A DNA stretch of 64,000 nucleotides. Origin: Siphonodentalium dalli. Its lineage: Eukaryota; Mollusca; Scaphopoda; Gadilida; Siphonodentaliidae. The notes beneath the pieces were generated by a model, which saw nothing but the letters and a program-made list of their open reading frames with translations, was not told the DNA's origin and did no database searches. Numbering within the stretch: the stretch's first letter is position 1; every line of letters begins with the position of its first letter. Positions 58,827 through 64,000 of the stretch are shown piece by piece. Made by a program: the position numbers and the translations under genes. The stretch covers positions 16,864,440-16,928,439 of the forward strand of contig CP136061.1 in the NCBI GenBank assembly GCA_032622095.1. Direction: 5' to 3'.

Positions 58827-60945
58827 CAGGGCCTGGAACCTACGTCACCGGAAGGGTAACCCTATATCAAAATAACTGTAAATAAAGTTCGACTCGCTAC
58901 TTCGACATCGTTTTTTAAATAAATACAATCGATTTCGATGTAGTATGATAAGCAAAGGAGCTATGCCACCTGCAAATCTCGACAAATACAGAAACCGAAA
59001 ATCGGAAAGAATTGCTTATAATGATAATTTCGCGTCCGCAATTCAAAATCGCGTCCGATTTCCTATTTTCGTGCAGGTGTTAACGCCAACATTTCATGTT
59101 CTCCGCGCCCTAAACTCATTTTAAAACCGTATACATTGAGTTTCGGGATATTATATATGCTAAAATTTGAATCAATAACACAAAATTTACTTTCCCGTGG
59201 TTTGTTTGTAAATTTCTTAAGACACATAGAATTTTTATGAATTTGTCTATTAATGGTAACGTCCACATCGCGTTAACGCTCACATAATATTGGCCTGTTT
59301 CTATAGTCTCCGAGTCGTAGAATATGGTAACCAGATTTTCATTACTTGAAAGTATTTTGAGTACGAAGTAATGTTATGGATGGCAGATTAGCCGGAATGC
59401 GAAAATCCAAATTGTTGTTGTAGAATAATTTGTGTAGTTTTCAAACAAATGTATCAAATAAATGTTAAATTATATGTATAACACTCACATATACTCATAC
59501 ATTTAAGTTATGGTATAGTCACCACTCAGTAAGTGGCTTGAGTTTACGCCCCGTATCAATATAATTGTATACACGATCATTAGTGCCAGGCGTTGCCCAA
59601 TCCACGTACTATCCGTGAAATAATTTGATTACGTCTTGTACACGGAAAATTCGTGACTTATTTTATGGCTCCAGTCATAAATTAAATATGTATCAAATTA
59701 TTAAGGCACTCAATCCGATTATGCACCCCTCAATTACTATTTATTTGGCTTCGGGGGTAAATAATATTTTATTCGAGTCGAGGAACCCACCAATCAAACC
59801 TCAGAATGGTCAGATATCGATTTTTTAAATCTATTATTTTTCACCACCTGGAATATTTTGTGGCCCATTAAAAGTCGACGAGAAGACTGCCTCGGACCAA
59901 ATTTGCGGATGAAGATGGTTAACTCGAAAATCAAGTAGCTTTTTGTCAGATATTTGACAAACCGACAAAATGTTGATAAATAACAGGTTTAGGCCAATTT
60001 TATACTATATTTGACTATGGTTAGCATTAGTTTTGGTTATTTAACCGATTCTGATAACTGAAGCGGGCATTTCAAAAAATATTTGTTATTGGAATCTGAT
60101 GATATGGGGGACCATCGATTCGGATTGATTAGCTTTAACTTTGATTTTAGGATAACCTATTAACCTGATCGTTTACAGAATACATCTTCGACTCAAATTA
60201 CTTATTTGTTTATATAATATTAGATTATAGATATTAGATTGTTGTTATTATCGGGAGTTTATTGAAAATGGCGTACAGTACCCCTTAATTAGTTTTAAGT
60301 TGTTCTATTTACTTATCAAATATCAACGAGCGAGTATGAATGGTTGCCGGCAAAACAAATTTCAATAATAATTAAACACATGTGAATTTAATGCTTCCAT
60401 AGCAATAATATAATTCTTCCCTCGCTAAGATCCCCCGATGATTCCCGACCATCAATCGGTGCTAATAAAGATCCCCCGAAGATTCCCGCCAACATCCCCC
60501 GGAAACAGTCGAACGGGACTCGGTTGGCTAGGTAGCGGGGTAACGTCGCAAGAGCTATACTCTGACCTTCACCCCAAATTGGCATTCACGTTATATTCAA
60601 CTAATTGACGGATCAAATGTTGATTATATGTAGGCGTTACCATTTATGTCACAATTCCAGTTTTAAAAGCCAATGTAGGCGTTACCATTTCAAAATTCTG
60701 AAACATGCCTCGAAAATTGGTGACGGAAACCACCTGAACGCGATAATCTTTACAACCGTTACATATATATCTCGGTATAGATGACTGTGAGCTAGCAAAC
60801 AATGTTTTACAGCTCATAAGCAATGATTGTTTAGTGGTTTATGTACATAGTTTGCAAAAACGATAAATACTCACTTCGAGTCGCACCGAGCAGCCGCCAT
60901 TTTTCGGTGAAAAACTTTTTTTTATGACGTAGGTTCCAGGCCCTG
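58827..60945. mobile_element. ~2.1-kb element with 21-bp inverted ends CAGGGCCTGGAACC
   Basis: CAGGGCCTGGAACCTACGTC + A at 58827-58847 is exactly mirrored at 60925-60945. CAGGG ends recall hAT elements, but no 8-bp duplication is visible, so the class is open. A smaller TTAA element (59705-60134) is nested inside. No transposase domain was recognised in the interior. Confidence 0.5.
59705..60134. mobile_element. piggyBac-like element, relative of 324-800
   Basis: TTAA flanks it at 59701-59704 and 60135-60138. The ends are GGCACTCAATCCGA and the complement of AGCTAATCAATCCGAA. The left interior TTGGCTTCGGGGGTAAATAA and TTCGAGTCGAGGAACCCA matches the element at 324-800. Confidence 0.55.
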
Positions 60946-61885
60946 AACGCTATTGGGAAGTTGTCGATTTCATTAATGTACATTCATATGTGTCAGTGCT
61001 CCCAAGTACATGGCGATCCTCACACAAAATACTTCTATGATCACATTGCAGACATCGCGGAGCGGTCTGATATCATGGATAAGCGTACAGTACCATTCAT
61101 TCGCGACAAACGTATGCATTTTTACGTTGTCCTCCAGCAAACATTTATAACCAACCAACCTCAAGGGATCCTCTCTTTCAATCTTGCACGATAATGTCGA
61201 CATGAACATATTGAATCGCCGAGTTGTTTCGATGTAAAAAGTACAAAACAACGCTTGTCCGATAAAAGTATCAACTTAACAGTTCGAATATTAGTGTTCG
61301 CTAAATATATGCAAATTAGCAAACACCACAACTGGTGTGTTTTGCGAATCCGTGGGGTATATAAGATCTATGATTTTAGTACGTCGCAGTGATGTGAAAT
61401 AGATGAGTTACGGCAGTGTGTGTTTGGAGATATTCTTGCAATATAACATCAGGCGGGCGACAAAAACAATGTCTCCCGGCTCAGCGGGCGACAGTGTGAT
61501 TTGTCGCCCGGCACGTGACAGGACATGGGCCAATCAGAAGGGTGGAAAATAGGGATGAGGGTAACCAAACTTGCTGAATGCTGATATAAGCCCAAGTTGC
61601 CTGGAAATGATATGGGGTACATTTCTTTCACCTTTCATATGCTTCAGAACCAACCAGACAGCCCCCATTTTAGGCATACTTTTTTTTAAATTCTCCCCGG
61701 GGGAAACCCCCGTACCCCCAATACTCACGAGGGGGTACCCCCCCTCACAAACTCACCCCTTCGGTCCCCAAATTAGCCTAATCTAAAGGCATGTGTGTGA
61801 CATTTTGCAGATATGGGAGATCTTGTGCCTTTTTGAACGAAACCATGCGACACAGACCAATTCAGCCATAGTATAAGCGAGATCA
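60946..61885. other. No supported gene
   Basis: Apart from the GCGGGCGACA and TGTCGCCCGG words at 61453-61517, shared with the palindrome at 58331, nothing was recognised. Short frames (60961-61194, 60973-61251) have no domain. Confidence 0.4.
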
Positions 61886-62093
61886 CTTAGTCGCGGCCGT
61901 ATTGGATACTTCCAGCTCTTTCATAGATTCATCTAGCCCCGGTTCCGTGGTCAAAGTTCTGGGAGTAGAATTCCAGATATGGAACTTTTGAATATGCATG
62001 ACTTCCATATATGGAAATGTACTCCGGAACTTTGACTGTAGCACTAAAACCACGGAACCGGTCCTGGTGGATCCGATATGGCCGCGAGTTAGT
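61886..62093. mobile_element. Palindromic element with ~90-bp arms
   Basis: TAGTCGCGGCCGTATTGGAT is mirrored by ATCCGATATGGCCGCGA. GGTTCCGTGGT, CAAAGTTC and CCAGATATGGAA recur in reverse in the right half. It abuts the 60-bp minisatellite at 62100. Confidence 0.6.
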
Positions 62094-62099
62094 GACAGG

Positions 62100-62560
62100 G
62101 CGCAGTATGCAGTTCCAGTCTGTGTTAACATGCACTCCGATTCACAATGATAATGTCAGAGTCTATCGTATTCCCAGTATGTGTTAACATGCACTCCGAT
62201 TCACAATGATAATGTCAGAGTCTATTGTATTCCCAGTATGTGTTAACATACACTCCGATTCATAATGATACTATCAGAGTCTATTGTATTCCCAGTATGT
62301 GTTAACATACACTCCGATTCATAATGATACTATCAGAGTCTATCGTATTCCCAGTATGTGTTAACATACACTCCGATTCATAATGATACTATCAGAGTCT
62401 ATTGTATTCCCAGTATGTGTTAACATACACTCCGATTCATAATGATACTATCAGAGTCTATTGTATTCCCAGTATGTGTTAACATACACGCATATTCATA
62501 CTGACACAGAGTCTAATGTATACCCATGCAGTCTGTGTTAACATAGCTCAGTTTCATACT
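62100..62560. repeat. ~60-bp minisatellite, about eight copies
   Basis: The unit joins TATTCCCAGTATGTGTTAAC, ATACACTCCGATTCATAATG and ATACTATCAGAGTCTA. First units have CATGCACTCC and ACAATGATAATG variants, and the last ones are more degenerate. Confidence 0.85.
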
Positions 62561-62891
62561 GATATACTGTTTGATTTAAACATATTTTATTGTATACCAA
62601 TTGTATACATGGGGATTGGGATACAAGTTTTGTCAACTTATATAGTGACGTCCCTCTCCCACACAAAAGGTATAACATAACATTTAAACAAGATGACAGG
62701 ATGAAATTTGTGAATATTTAAGCAGGGAAACAGATGTGAATATTTGTACAGAGTGTGCTATGAGTGGAGTTTTATTGTGTCCAGTTTTACCCTCAGGTTG
62801 TCATAAGTTGTGTCTAAAAAGGCCGGGCATTTAAATGTTTAATTGTTTTCAAAGATAGGTTGACATAACAGAGAAAAATATATGATCGAAA

Positions 62892-63400
62892 TTACCCAAA
62901 ACGTTTAGTTGCAGTAATGTAGGACTGTGTAATATGAATTAGCAATATATTTCTTCTGTGGTCATTTTCAGAGATTCCACAGAGAAGATGCTTAATATTT
63001 TCTATATGAAAGTTATTTGTTTCAAGTTTGTGGTAAAATATTCTCCTCTGGTTGGTGAACAATGGACAGTGGGAGAAAAAATGACTAGCATCCTCCTTCG
63101 GGAAACCACATTGACAGTTAGGACTATCAGCTATGTGATTACTTTGCATGTCACTCTTTAAGTCGCTACAATAGTTTCGGAGTTTACAATGGTTCACACT
63201 AACCTACCAATGGTCTGTTCTATAAAGTGGATAGGGTTTTGGAGCAGGGGCGATTATGTTTAGGTGAGTTTTAAAATCGGATATATTTTCAGAATCTATG
63301 ACAAACGAAGGGAGCTTATTCCACTCATGGGTTGTGTTTAGGGAGAATGAGTTCCTATAATGTGCGATAGTGTTTATATGCGGGTCTGTAAATGTAACTT
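62892..63400 (-). pseudogene. LINE ORF2 C-terminal remnant, second copy
   Basis: The minus-strand frame reads HYRNSFSLNTTHEWNKLPSF, VIDSENISDFKTHLN, then a TAG stop near 63206, then NHCKLRNYCSDLKSDM and CQCGFPKEDASHFFSHCPLF, ending KRFG near 62892. The layout (WNKLP block, then a CxCG...H...HC knuckle) matches the LINE remnant at 13545-14597, but the sequence is of a different subfamily. It is truncated at the 5' side. Confidence 0.8.
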
Positions 63401-64000
63401 AGACTGTCAGTGTTCTTGTTCACAAACTAGTTAATATCAACAGTAATATCAATTCACTCGATATAATTATGTTCGATAATTTCATTTAAAGTTTCAAAGC
63501 ATCGTCTATTAGAGCATATTTATGTACACAATTCATGGTTATTGAGCACACTACTCGCGGGAATAACTAATATATGACAGACGAAAATAAATTCCAACTC
63601 GTGGGTCTCGTAATTGTCATACAGGAGGTCCGTTCCCTACACTGTGCTGGCCTGACAGGAGTTCCGTCCCCTACAATGTTCTGGCCTGACCACTGCCATC
63701 ACGTACACATGTGAGTAAATATCTCCTTGTGTTATAGTTAAGACATTTGTGGGTTGCTATTGAGAAACCGAACTGAACACATTAATTTGGAAATTGGCAA
63801 GATAAATTAGAATAAATATGAGTTGAAATATCCATTAAAAAAATAGAATGCATCATTTACATTGCACAGTTCTTCCAATTTCTTGATGAAATATGACTAG
63901 ACCCAATGGTGATTTTTTTAGAAATGTTATACCGCGTTCTGTAAAATCGATTTTTTTAATGATCGGAAGGGGTGGAGACCCCATGCATGTCATATTTCAT
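63401..64000. other. No supported gene
   Basis: A short direct repeat (GGTCCGTTCCCTACACTGTG and GTTCCGTCCCCTACAATGTT near 63625-63685) is the only structure seen. Confidence 0.4.

Overview
This is eukaryotic, non-coding-rich DNA from an animal genome, most likely a marine invertebrate and probably a mollusc such as a bivalve. That placement is an inference. It rests on intron-bearing genes with GT/AG boundaries, frequent TACATGTA-type words, dense MITE-like palindromes, GACGGACGG-tailed dispersed repeats and duplicated BTB genes. No bacterial operons, rRNA genes, intact tRNA genes or CRISPR arrays were seen.

The supported coding content is small and mostly on the minus strand. Two paralogous genes encode BTB proteins with a BACK-like C-terminus and no Kelch repeats. 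Gene A has exon 1 at 33147-32784 and exon 2 at 12021-11579. Gene B has exon 1 at 57300-56901 and exon 2 at 53393-52984. In both, a phase-1 intron splits the same Arg codon, and the predicted proteins are 268 and 269 residues. Two broken copies of exon 2 lie beside gene A exon 2 (10665-10552 and 12355-12315). Other coding traces are a decayed array of about 16 C2H2 zinc fingers (49.1-50.5 kb), a basic N-terminal exon (45154-44861), a weak two-exon candidate inside an inverted-repeat segment (38.1-38.8 kb), and two 5'-truncated LINE ORF2 tails (13.5-14.6 kb and 62.9-63.4 kb).

Most of the window is mobile or tandem DNA. From 1 to 12.5 kb there is a degenerate satellite, several TTAA-flanked piggyBac-like non-autonomous elements, and a recurrent ~69-bp hairpin found inside several different element types. 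From 13 to 22.8 kb there is a LINE remnant, minisatellites, repeated copies of a hairpin-ended MITE family, and a tRNA-derived SINE. From 22.9 to 30.7 kb there are two large arrays: a 45-bp repeat of about 28 copies, and a ~5.2-kb satellite built from 26-bp and 17-bp modules. From 31 to 41.6 kb there is gene A exon 1, a palindromic mariner-type MITE, a non-autonomous Helitron with both ends recognisable, and a segment bounded by GGACATTTCCCC-type inverted arrays. From 42 to 64 kb there is gene B, the zinc-finger remnant, a second copy of an hAT-like MITE, several palindromes and more minisatellites.

The most notable arrangement is in the ~20.8-kb intron of gene A. One copy of a hairpin-bearing TTAA element lies just inside the 5' splice site (32756-32477). 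A second copy, in the opposite orientation, lies just inside the 3' splice site (12298-12060). In pre-mRNA they could pair and bring the splice sites together. This is an inference from sequence and needs RNA evidence.
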